From Pempheris klunzingeri (Eukaryota; Chordata; Actinopteri; Acropomatiformes; Pempheridae), in assembly GCF_042242105.1 (NCBI RefSeq), contig NC_092013.1, forward strand, positions 6,304,730 through 6,368,729: a stretch of DNA of 64,000 nt, written 5' to 3'. The translations under genes and the position numbers were made by a program. Under the pieces are notes generated by a model that ran no database searches, was not told the DNA's origin, and saw only the letters and a program-made list of their open reading frames with translations. The number at the start of each line of letters is the position of its first letter. Positions within the stretch are counted from its first letter, which is position 1. Below, one piece after another: positions 1 to 15,400 of the stretch.

Positions 1-1328
1 TATTATTGTCATAATGCAAATGTGTTAATAACCTTGAAGAATTTCAATGAGATTTTTCTCTTCAGACTTTAGAAATAGCTTTGCTCTGCGGTCTGTACAG
101 ACACGGATGTTATATTTGTGGATTTGATTTGTTCCAGTTTCTGTTCTGCTTTCTTCATGACGACACTGAAAGCCTGAATGTACAATCAGCTTATTTATAC
201 CCTCATCTTTCTAGTGTTTAAGTCACTGGGAGGCAGGATCAGTATTTGGAAACCATGGAACATTTTGCTTGAGGCCCCTCTACAGGCCAAAAATATTATT
301 ACTGGCAAGTGTAGTGAATACAGGTTGTGCCTTTGAACTGACTTTGGAAAACAGCTCAAGAATCTGCATCTACCCTCTGGGACTGAGGCTGTGCAGCACA
401 GATAGAGGTACTGGTAGCAATCTCCATCTCAACATCATCAATCATGTTGCAAAATGTTAATATAAAATGCGATTAATGACAAAACAGCATAATGTAATAC
501 AGAAAACACACAGGGGCAGGTTGTGTTAGCACTAAAATGGGTTAGATGGGCTAACCGTATTTATTTATTATACACAGTGTACATGATTATTGTAGGATTT
601 GGGATCAAAGTCAGTAATTACTTTGAGGATGAAAAGCCTGACAGAAGACAGACTGGCGCCTTTGCAGTGTGTAGGCAGGACGTTAGTCTCTGTTAGCTCC
701 CAAAATGTGACGGCAGACACACATATTTTTAGAAGCAGGTCTTTCCCAGAAGCAAAGACAGAAGAAGACTAGAAAAAGAGAAAGAAACAGCTGCACCTGT
801 AACAGCAGAAAATAAGACTTCTAACACGTACATCTGTCATCTGGTTGCCATAAATCTAAACCCCACGCACCTGTGGAATGATTATTAAAATCACTGAAAA
901 CTGAACTGAGCATATGTGGGAGGGAAACTTTTCATTAAAGCTTATTTTGCTGCCAGACTTAGACAGCAGAAAACAATTTAGGCAGAGCTGGATTTATTGA
1001 CTCAACTCCTTTATTTTAGAGAGTCTGACAAGTTTCCAGATACATCAAGCACTTCGCTCTGCAGAAGAATGCTCTGGCCTCGCATACAGACTGACAATCT
1101 TAACTCCTGCGTTCCTAAATCTGTATTTTGTTTATTGCTATGTGAATAAGACAACAAAATAGTAAGATATATTTTGAATAGGATTAGGGTCCTAATCAAT
1201 AATGATTCCTGCTCACCATCTCATATATGTACTGTATGTAGCTACTTTTTAAAGATGTTGAAAGGTGGATCGTTGATCAGATCTGTTTATCAGCTAGTGG
1301 AATATTTCAGTGACATGATTTTTATTTG

Positions 1329-1664
1329 GGGCATCGTGGTGATGTGGTGGTTAGCACCGTTGCCTCACAGCTGCAAGTTTCCGTGTTCAAACCTGTGTGG
1401 TCTTTCTGTGTGGAGTTTACATGTGGGTTTGCTCCGGGTACTACGACTTCCTCTCACAGTCCAAATACATGCAGGTCAGGTTAACTGGTGACTCTAAATG
1501 GCCCGTAGGTGAGAGTGTGAGCCTGAATTGTTGTCTGTCTCTATGAGTTGGCCCTAAGATTGACTGGCGACCAGTCCAGGGTGTACCCTGCCTCTCACCC
1601 AGTGTCAGCTGGGATTGGCTCCATCCCTCCCACAACCCTTAAGGATAAGCGGTATAGATAATAT
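1329..1664 (+). mobile_element. tRNA-like SINE, copy 1
   Basis: The head has a tRNA-like promoter: a box A-like gtggttagcacc followed by a box B-like gttcaaacc. The body then runs through the characteristic teleost blocks ggagttt, cagtccaaatacatgcagg, ggtgactctaaatggcccg, cagtccagggtgtaccctgcc and cacaacccttaaggataagc. A second copy of the same family lies at 48315-48626 in the same orientation. Both are diverged and inactive-looking. The exact RepBase name was not determined. Confidence 0.8.
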
Positions 1665-3209
1665 CAAAACATACTGGCACTTTCACCGATATGAAAGTGT
1701 TACAATGCATGTAATGTATACTTTGCTTCCCCATCTTCAGTGATAACCCAACTAAAATATAATTCTCATCCCAGTAGGCCATAACAGCAAAAAACTCAGT
1801 TATTTTCCAGTTGTCTCTGGCTCTCCTCTACCTCCCACTGATGAGTTGCCTTTACACTGCAGTGTTTGTCATCTCCCCCAGAACACAGCACACCACTGCC
1901 ATGCAGATAGCAACGACTCCTCCAGCTGAATCACATCCGCACACGTAAAGTTAATGAGCATAATGTTTCAGAACAGGACTAAACAACTGCAGGGCATGAG
2001 GTTAAAAAAAATCTGTTTTCATATTTAGCTCTGAGTTCAGTCTTAGTGGATCCATAGTCATACATACATGCCTACACACCAAATGTTAACAGCCATTATT
2101 CGTGTGATAACAATATACGCTACAAGAGGCATCATCCATATCTTTCTAATGTGCGTCATGACCCAGTTTGGAGTAACGATTTTTCTACCACGATTGTTTT
2201 CAAAGGTCATTTCTGTCATACAGAGGACAAATTGCAGTAGGTCACTAAGTACATTTCTTACAGGTTACTCTTTGTGGTGCAACCATTTCTAAACATAGGT
2301 GGTGACTTCAAAGCGATGAATGGTTAGAGTGTATTATTCAAGGTGAAAACAAGAAAAACAAGGAGAAACCAAACTAGCAAAAGCTAAAAAGATAATAGAT
2401 AAAAAAAAATATGCCAACAGTGCAGTTAAATGCAGAATACACTCATTATATACACACATCTCAACTCATTTAATTTCTTTGTATTATATTTATTTATCAT
2501 GTTGGAAACAGTAACAAACCAAAAATACGTTGACATCAAAGTTAAAGAACTCAATTAGCTTTGACACAGTTGACTTTTCAGATGTTACCTCTGGTCAATC
2601 CTCAGTTATAGCAAAAACGGAGCTGAAACTGTCATGAGAATATCACGTCATTAATTAGACGTAGCGTAACACAAGAATCTCTGGACAACCATCCAGCTGA
2701 ACCGCCATTAGCATCTATAACAATCTGCATAGTGGCATCACCTCAAGCGTATAAAGATATGGGTCGACAGAAGAAATATCAGTGTGAACATGGCTGTCAA
2801 AATATTGTGTTAACACATTTATGAACGGAGTGAAAAGCGTCTCACCAGCAGACCGCCACAAATACCTGATGACAGTTTGTCAAACGAGTATCAAAAGTAA
2901 TCACTGACCCAGCGTATCATCAACAGCGAGCACTAACAGTGCTGAGATTTACTGCTGCGCCTCATATTCATAAATATCACAGCACTCCCTATAGATATCT
3001 CAGGTGTTGAGTTTAAAGCTGCTATAATCAACATTTTCATATTAACTGCGGATCACATGACACAGTGTATGTTAATTGAGTCGCTCGCAGTGGTATTCAC
3101 CAGCAGACTCTGCAGTTCCTCTCTATCTTTCAGCACATTGGTTAGGTTTTCAGGTTTTGGTTTGGCTATGTTTCCTCGTTCAGGCACTGAAAAGGCTCCC
3201 CGGTGCACC

Positions 3210-3400
3210 ACCTGCCCAGCGCCAAACAGCAGGCAGACACAGTTAGAGACCAGCTGGTGAACAGAGTGGAGCTTTTAGCTGCTAATACTTTTTTCAGGAG
3301 TTGATGGAGACCAAAACATGAAGCTAAACGACTTCTGATGTTGTTCCACATCTGCAGGACGTGTAAATGGGCAACTGTTTGCTAACATTGCTGCCATGGC
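3210..3400. repeat. Dispersed repeat, copy A (shared with about 40030-40100)
   Basis: The segment gaccagctggtgaacagagtggagcttttagctgctaa is closely matched at about 40030-40065 (actagctggtgaacacaatggagcatttagctgctaa). This makes it a dispersed family rather than unique DNA. The wider element probably extends on both sides, but its ends could not be fixed. No coding content was recognised. Confidence 0.55.
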
Positions 3401-3690
3401 AGTCATATTAAGGTGATAATATGTCATTATTGTATTGAAGCTCGTACCATTCCCCAAGTGAACAATTATTGCAGCTTCTAAGATTCTATGTACAAGACTC
3501 TGAACCACTTGTAGTCACACCAGGACCAAAACAAATTGAGACTTGAGACAGACAACCACTAACGAGATAAACAATAGAGTAAAGGCATCCTTTTATGAAC
3601 AATGTCGAGCAAGGGAAAGCATCTTGGCTTATTATTTCATTGGCTGCAATATTGATTCGTACGATTTAGATCCTGCCGTTGAGGCCAGCG

Positions 3691-3703
3691 GCGGCCATCT
3701 TGG
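3691..3703 (-). promoter_or_regulatory. YY1-like motif
   Basis: On the plus strand the site reads gcggccatcttgg, the reverse complement of the YY1 core AAGATGGC with a GC flank. It lies in a locally GC-richer patch with no gene assigned nearby. Function is not established. Confidence 0.35.
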
Positions 3704-6346
3704 GGTCAAGGGAGAATGGGACAAGGCGGTAGGAGCAGAGGAGCAGCTGGAGGAGCAAGCCACACAGATAGGAGTGCTCAGGTGGAGGCAGTAGAGACCT
3801 TTTTAGCCAAAGAACCTGGTTTCTTCGGCAGAGGACATTCAAGGTCGCTTTGAGCTCTCACATGCACTAACATGCACACCCGTCCGATCAGCTACCAAAA
3901 CACATTCATTCTCTGCTCAGGACTCGTTACTTCACTGTATCTTTACACAGCAAATAGTTGTTTGCTGCTCTTTTAATGTTTATCGACCTTTAATGAAACA
4001 GAGGCAAAATCTGCGTTGAAATAAAATAGTATTAAAGAATAGGTTAGGTATATTTTGTCAGTATAGAAAAGTGGATCCCTGAGGAATTGACGTTTCGTGG
4101 GTATCAGGTACCTGTACGCATGTTTATGTTTCCCTGCCTGCTTTGCATCATTCCCACAGTTATCGTCTTTCATTTCCTCAAACTGGATCAAACTGCTGCT
4201 CCCTGGGAGGAATGTGTCATGGGATATGTACGCATGGAGGCTCTATCTGGCGCTAATGGAAGCAGCTGGTTTGAGTGGCCTATTTATGAGCACTTCATGT
4301 GAGTCATGGAGTGCTCTCCAAATGTAGCTAGCAACAAAACAGCACAGCCTCAGGTGAGTCTGTGATGCTGTGAATGCGAGGCTGGAAAAGAATATAATTC
4401 ATTATTATGGTACAGGAGGGGGAAAAAAAGCAGTCGTCTCACAAAGCTGGAAATCGGCGTCTCGTTGCAATGATGCATGAAATACCGCAAACTATATTAA
4501 TTTGGTTTGAATGAATCTCTCAGCACAAAGGAGCTTCATTATAAAGTAAGGTAATCAGTTCCTTGTCACAAAGCCTACCTTGATCCCTAGATAATCTCAC
4601 TAAGTGCTTTCAAGTTGCCTAATCCCTGCACTCATTTCATTTCTCATCTTGTTCGCTCGAGTTTTGCTTTGGTGTGACATCAAAGAGGTGGCACAACAAA
4701 CACGCTGCATTTCTCTTTCAAGTAATGGGAGATAATGGTACAAGATTACTGCCAAAACTAATTTGCCCAAGTGCAACGGAATAACTGCTGAAATTTGGCA
4801 GCACGCCTACGTCCGTACATCAGAGAGGCGCTGCTTTGAACGGCACCTGCCTCCACACAAGAGGCTGGTTTGGCTGAAAACGGTGGACGTAGTTTTGTGT
4901 AGACCGTGTGCTGTACATGTAATTTAGTTTAATATCGTAGCCATAGGGTCCGTGAAGCTCGTTGTTCCCCCGTGGAGAGCAAAACAACTGAGACGAGTTC
5001 TGAGATTAAAATGGACACACAGGATCAGGACCCTCTGAATCACCATTTTAGTTCCTCCCACCTTCTTATGACACTTTTCTCATGTTTTCGGTGACCTCAC
5101 AACAGGATCATGTGACCTACTGGGCAAATCTTCTATATTTAGCTGAAGATATACTATGACATATCAAACTACAAGAACATTTCCCAGCAGGGTTAGGTTG
5201 TTGCTCAAGGTTCAAGGAGGTTTCTAACTAAGGTGAACTAAGGTGAAAACGAAACGTTTGTGACTATAAATAGTTCTAATAATTGTGCATTAGAGATTAA
5301 AAAGAGGGGTGGGGTTTGTGGGTCTCATAGACGACACGTGTAGAGAATCTCAGAGACGTGTAATATGATCTTTGGGTTTGTGTTGCTGCTTTTATATAAT
5401 AGCTTTGATGGCACAGTCAGGAGCCGGTTCATGGCAGGTCAGTCCACACAGGAACCGGTGTGGCAGCAGGCGGATAACATGACAACCAACAAGATCAAAT
5501 TAATCAATCATGTGCATAAGTAATCCCTGCAGATGCCAAGAAATGTCTGAAATCGTTTTTTTAGCCTTTCTAGCTGTTATAAAGGGGCAGTTCAACAGTT
5601 TTGTCAGTTTGCTAATTTGCTAAAGTTAATCAGCATGGAATTTTTTCATTTAAGAGCTTTAAAATATTGTAAATTCTGCTTTTACAAGTCAGAAAAAAAA
5701 ATCCAAAGTCATGCTGTATATAACAGTTATTTTATTATAATACCAACGACACATATTATAATAATAATGAATGTGAATGTTAAAGCACAAAACATCAGCG
5801 GTATTACTGAATATTTCTAATAAAGCTTAAGAGTATTAGCAGAAATATAAGTGGTTTTAATTCTTTCTTAGTTTGGAATATAATTTATCAAGCCCTCTTG
5901 TTTACATAAAGTAGTAAAGTATGTTAATCAATTGATAAAGTTTTCTGATCAAGCTATGGACAGTTTGATGTCATCATTCTACTTCTAGCAAAGCTTTGAG
6001 CAAAAAAAAGCACCACATTTCTCACATTGGACAGTCAGTCACAGCCTGACAAAAATTCCCTACGCGTTCATAGAAAGCTGCCTTTATAATCCAAAGACAT
6101 TGATCAGTGAAATGTTCACCAGATTTTATAGTCCTTGATTGTCCATTTGAAGAAGAGTAAACACGAGAGGAAGTGATGTACGGATTGAAGTAAACGTGAG
6201 TCGAGTCAGTGTCCTCTCGCTGGCAGATGGTGCGATATGAACAAACCACCTGAGCCCATTCAGACGTCATCAGCCACAGTTTTCCGTTCAAGTGTCTGTT
6301 TCCCCTTTTTCTCTCCCTCCGTCTCTCTCTCTCCACGTCCACGACT

Positions 6347-9774
<3,428 letters not shown>

Positions 9775-9775
<1 letters not shown>

Positions 9776-12073
9776 AAATGCTTTAGAATAATTTATTAGG
9801 ATTTTAAAATTGAAATTATCAGAAAAATAAAACAAGGAAAAAAGAAAAGCATTGCTGTAAAGCTTGGCGGGGGACAGCCCAAATCTTCAACTTTAACTGA
9901 GCTCATGTAGAGCAGCAAGCTCCATCCAAAGCATTGGCCCTTTTCCTTACATCAACACAACAAAAGACATCATTAAAATCAATATACAAGGGGAACAAGA
10001 TCTCAAAACAGAAAAATATAGTTTCTTTTTTTTTCTGAAAATAAGTCTTAATGCCGCAGAATTATCCACACGTCGTCTGCTATTACCAATAATAGTACTA
10101 TTTTCATTTGTAAGGTAAAAAATAACTTATTGCTTTATTGTAAGTTAAAAAGTTACAGTGTTGGTGTCCAGCAGTAGTTTTAATGTCGCGTCCCAGGCGT
10201 TCTGACAGAGGAACCACTGGCTGGATCAGGAAGCTTTCTGCTGTGCTGAACATCAAACAGGCTGCAGCAAGAAGGCTGAACAAACAGGCTACTTGTTTTT
10301 GCAAATGTTGAATTTGTTCCAGCTTTCTGACTCTTCCTGCCAGCCAGTGTCGTCTGTACTGAGGTCCCGTATCAGAGCCGACGGGGAGCGAGACCCTGTT
10401 CCATTTCTGGTTCCCTGCCCAAACCCCCTCTGTTCACCACTACACGGAGCAGCAACTGTATATAAACAACAATATGTCGGTTCCAGAGGAGCACAAATTT
10501 ATTAGAACTAAATATGAAATGGGAGGGAGGCAGGGGAGAGGAGCAGATGAGCCAAAGTGGAACAGGGCGATCTTTTTTTTTTTTTTCAGTACCAAAAAAC
10601 ATGGCAATCGAAATGCTCCTTCGTTGCCAAAAGTAGTTCCATATTACACCTTGATGTATGCGCACAAACACTCACTCACACACGCTCAGACGCAACCACA
10701 TGCACCTTCAATAGTGAATAGAGGACAGAACATGATTGTGATGTTTTCTACAATTGCTTCTCTGAGAATGTCCTTCATTTGTTTTCACGGCGGAGAACAC
10801 CGCATAAAAGAATTTTTAAAAAAAAAGAATAACAATTAACAAAAAACATTAAGAAGTGAATCGCGCAAAAAAATATATATAATATTTTCAAAAAAGAGGA
10901 AGTCAAGTCCATCCCCCGACCCCGCGAACCCCTGATTTCTCCTGTTTTAAGGTTGTGATTCTTCCGTAAGTCCATCGTATTAATCTGAAGTGTTTTCCAT
11001 GAAGATGCAAGAAAATCTGGTTCGTCGTGTTGTTCAAATCATAACGTCGGAGTTGCTTTTTCGAGAAGCAAAGCAAACAGAGTGATAGTTTTGTGGCAAA
11101 ACTGAACGAATATGCCAGTCAAACTCCTGGAAGTGTTAATTCTCGTCAGCTAGCGCTGGAGAGGACTGGCCAACGACGTACACATATACCGTATGCACAC
11201 CGATGAAAGTAGTGAGATGACCACACATAGTAGATGACATCCAGTCAAAATGACTGTTAACCCTTTCCAAACCAACCAATGACATGCCAGCCGGTTCAGT
11301 AACCCCCCCACCCACCCAACCCCAACGTCTATGTACAATATCTTACAGGAAGACATAAAAACATTGCTTTAAAACCAATTACAGAATAAAATACCTTACA
11401 GATTATCATTATTATGTCAATATTAATAACAATATTACAAAGGTTTTGTTTTTAAAGACTACCAAAATATACATTTTAGTTGTTGTTTTTTTTTTTCATG
11501 TTTCCGTGATGCTCGAGTTAAAAAAAAGGACTTTGTTGGTTTTGTTCTTCCTTTGTTAAAAATGGTTTTCAGACAAAGACCCATCTCGCACGGCTTTTTC
11601 ACTCTCTGTTCACATCAGCAACGGCTTTGAAGGATTTCATGATGGAACAACATATCACATTGAAATAAAACAATAATAATAATAAAAAAAAAAATCAAAA
11701 TAGTCCTCTGTGTCTTTGTCAGAGATGACAAATGTTTCCTCAGAGATTTTTTTTTTTTTTTTGCAGTTTTCTTTTCTCAGCTTCAAAAGAAAATAATGGA
11801 TAACAGGGGGGGGGGCGGGGGTTCTAGTTAATAGACTACATGAGGACAAAAGAGGAGAGACGGGGACGTTATGTTGAAGTGAGATTAGTACAGCAAAACA
11901 GAGTTTAGGATTTAAAAAGATATTCAGTCGGTGGGTGGAGCCACAGGGAGCCAGGAGAGCCCGGTGGAGCCTGTGGCCGGCCAATCAGGTTGTGCCATCA
12001 GTGGGCAGTCAGCATTTTGATTGGCTCTTTCAGCAGAGGAGAAGCCCTCCCGTCTTCAGTGACCTGAGTCTTC
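9775..12073 (-). other. msi1: Probable msi1 3'UTR
   Basis: This directly follows the msi1 stop codon (12076-12074). AATAAA signals on the minus strand occur at 10503-10498, 10139-10134 and 9797-9792. The last gives a 3'UTR of about 2.3 kb, and the earlier ones may give shorter forms. The stretch is rich in A/T homopolymers, has a G run near 11806-11816 and lacks an alternative gene. The exact end needs transcript data. Confidence 0.55.
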
Positions 12074-12426
12074 TCAGTGGTAGCCATTAGTGAACGCAGT
12101 AGCAATCAGAGGACCCTGTGGACACACAGGCAGGAGTGGATACACTCCCTATTAGCTTAGTGAATAATATGTGCACCCATCCATGTACTCATATGTGTGT
12201 GCGTGGGTTGTAGGAGCGTGTGACTTACCCCTAGACCGTGGCCAAACCCTGTGCTGGGGGCGGGGCTAGCGGCGCTAATGTAACTGCTGACTCCTGAGTC
12301 CTGATTGGCTGCAGCATACAGGTCAGCCATTGGTCCAGGGCTGCTGGTTCCCAGGAAACCAGCTGTGCGTGAAGGGGTGGAGCCTGAGAGACAGAGGAGA
12401 AGAGTCAGGCTTCAACACTAGAGGGC

Positions 12427-12467
<41 letters not shown>

Positions 12468-15400
12468 ACACACACGTCTAAAAATATTCTGTTTTTTATT
12501 CACACAGGACTTTGTACACACGTTCTACCTAAGGCAAGCAGAGAAATATGCGCACAAGTACACGCATTCTTTGTCTCAGCATGTCTCTCTCTCTCTCTCT
12601 CTCTGACACACACACACACACACACAGACGCTTACCTCTAACTACTGCTGCCGCTGCAGCTGCTGCCATTGGTCCATATGCAGTCAGGGGAATGGCTGAG
12701 GGTTACAGACAGACCAAATTATTACAGAGATGACTGACACGGCGCATCGCTCTCACATCAGATCATGTATGTGCGGCTCAGTGTCGGCTGACATGTGCTC
12801 AAACATCTGTCATCAGATTTAAATCCATCTGGCTGAAGGGGTAAAAATCCAAAAACCAACTGCACCAAAGATGTAGCATCTAATAACAGCTGATTTTAGG
12901 CTCATATGTAACATAAAATAATGCTCATGATAAACACGGGGGATGAATATTCCAGGTACAGATGCAAGTACGAGTCAGAGCCACGAGATGGCAGTGTGAG
13001 GACAGGAGGAGCTGCTTGTGGATGCAGGAGCCGTATTCACAGCTAAAAGTAGCTCCTAACTGACTGAGTGAGGGAGGAACTCCAAAAAAGACGGGCTGTG
13101 CCTCTCCTACTGCAGCACTCCTTCAATTTTGGTCCAAAAGTGATTCACAAAGCGTTTTAGCCCGAAGAGTAAATCCTCGGTCTGAGAGTAATTAGAGGAC
13201 ACGTGAGTCAGTAAAGGTCAGTGAAGACCTGCTCAAAATGACTCAGATGCCTCTTAACTTTTTAATTGTACTTAAATTATATGTTTTTAATTTCATTTTT
13301 TGTTTACATTTTAGTAATTTTGAATTACAACTCACTCATTAATTCCATTATCTTATTCTATATTAGTTAGAATTTAAATAAATAATGATAACAATTAAAA
13401 TTTGAATATATAGTTATATAGTTTAGTATATGGTTTTTTCATTTTCATTTTTACGTCATCCCTCCTCTTAGCGTAGGGGTTCTCTCAGTGAAAATCGCTC
13501 TCGGCAGCTTCGTGAATAGCTCTTACGAAGAAACTCTTTCCTCGTAAACTTTAAGCAGCATTTAGTGGGACGCCTGGTGGGAAAATAAGGCACTTTGTTA
13601 ATACAGTCACAGGATCACACACTTCTCTAAAGATGCGTTTTCACAACAGCCGAAAAAAAACATCTGACCGGATTAACTGCAGGAAGCTACAAAGCTCGTT
13701 GTGTTTGTTTTAGTAAACTACCCAACTATTCTCACCAAAGAATCGTCGCCGCACATGAAACTCAAACAGGGTTCGTTCAGTTTTTTAAGAGTCAAATTAA
13801 AGCACTTTTTAAGCTCTTTTAAAGGTAAACCGACTGGCAAAGAAGTCAAATCTTTAGTGATACTATGAATGCCACTTCTATTATTTCACCAGCTGTTCAA
13901 TTTGAATTTATGTGTTGATCACAATTATTTAACCCCTAAATTATAACCCACTGGTGTGAGACATCACACAAATACGACTATGGGGTCGTTCCATTTCATG
14001 GTTTCCATGAGCGATTGTGTGGACGAAACACCAAATCATGCTGAAAATCAAGCATTCTTAAGGGAGCATATTCGAATTTAGTCATTTTCCAAACCTTGAC
14101 AACAGCTTTCAAGACTTCATGTGAACCTTGCTCAAAGGATCACTTTGACATTTGGGGCAAAATGTTAATTTGCTTTCTTGCCAGCAATTTAATTTGACTC
14201 TCATTTGACTGGACGGCTTTTTCTTTTTTTTTTCTTCCTCTCTGAGGAGCCACTGACCTGCCAGCTCAGGGGGGTGGGATGATGTCAGGAGGGGGGTCCT
14301 CTCTAAGTGGAACTCTAGAAACAGAGAAGGTCAAGAGAGAACGCCTTGTAAATACAGTAACCATCCACCGGCCTGACTACAAAGCTACAGACAGAGACGC
14401 TTTTAGCCACAGCACAAGCACAGACAGTTAAAAACCTCCAGTGAGGACGGACAGGGAGGTGTGAGCAAAGGAAAAGGAGGGGGTTACATGAGGAGCTCAA
14501 ATAAACACAGAAGAATATATATAATGAGAGACTTTAGAGGAGGCGGGTTTGGAAAGACAGACAGGAACAATGTTTTAAAAATCACACTCCTAAGTTTACA
14601 AGCAGCCAACAACTCTGCTGAAATTAAGATAAGTAAGTAAATCAGTAAGTGTGAGAGAGAGAGAAAGAGAGAGATTCATGCACATGGTTCTTGTAGTAGC
14701 CTTTAACCCTTCGTCTCTCCCTGCTGGAGGACCCGTAGAGGGCGGACAAGACGTTGGGTGTGTGTGGACTGACCTGGGAACTGATAAGTGTAGCCAGGAG
14801 CAATTCCAGAGTAACTGCGGCTGGTGTAGGTAGTAGTCTGGAAACCTGGGTAGCCTGTTAGAAGTGGAGGATAATGATCAGTTTGGCCGAATAAAGACGC
14901 ACGAGGATATAGACACACAAACAAGCCAGACCTGATGTGTAACATAGAGCCGTTCCTGTGACGGCAGAGAGGATAGTAAAGCACAGTGCGTCCAGCAGAG
15001 GGAGCCAAAGAGCCACAAATGCACGAAGAGCTCGGCTTGTTTTCTCAATGAGAGCGCTTTCAAGGCATATTTTACTCCATCGCGTGGGGCTCCAACGTCC
15101 TTCAGTCTGTGACCTCTAAATCTGTGATACATCATACTTTCATTCACTGAGGCGTGTGTGTGAAAATCAGCTATAACGTCGGCTAAATTAAGAAGCCTTT
15201 TGTGGTTCACGTCAACCAGATTTATCTTTCCTTCAATGTTTCATCGGTGAAGTCAAGAAATAACACATGTAAGGAGCCTTAGAGGACACTCTTAACATGT
15301 CGTGAGTTTAGGGGGTTTTTATACCGAGCACTGAAAATTTATATGAAATTTTAAGGTGGAATCAGTGAAATGTGTTAAGGTGTGTACAGCAAGTCCATAA

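Larger units (their letters stand above)
1..5700. other. Gene-free intergenic DNA
   Basis: I see no protein-coding exon here. Open frames are short, lack family resemblance and have no consistent splice context. The stretch holds a SINE copy (1329-1664), a dispersed repeat (about 3210-3400) and a YY1-like site (3691-3703), listed separately. The rest is ordinary AT-rich teleost sequence. Confidence 0.7.

Noticed and set aside
1329-1664. A functional tRNA gene
   Set aside because: Box A and box B-like words are part of a SINE head. No cloverleaf with paired acceptor stem is evident.
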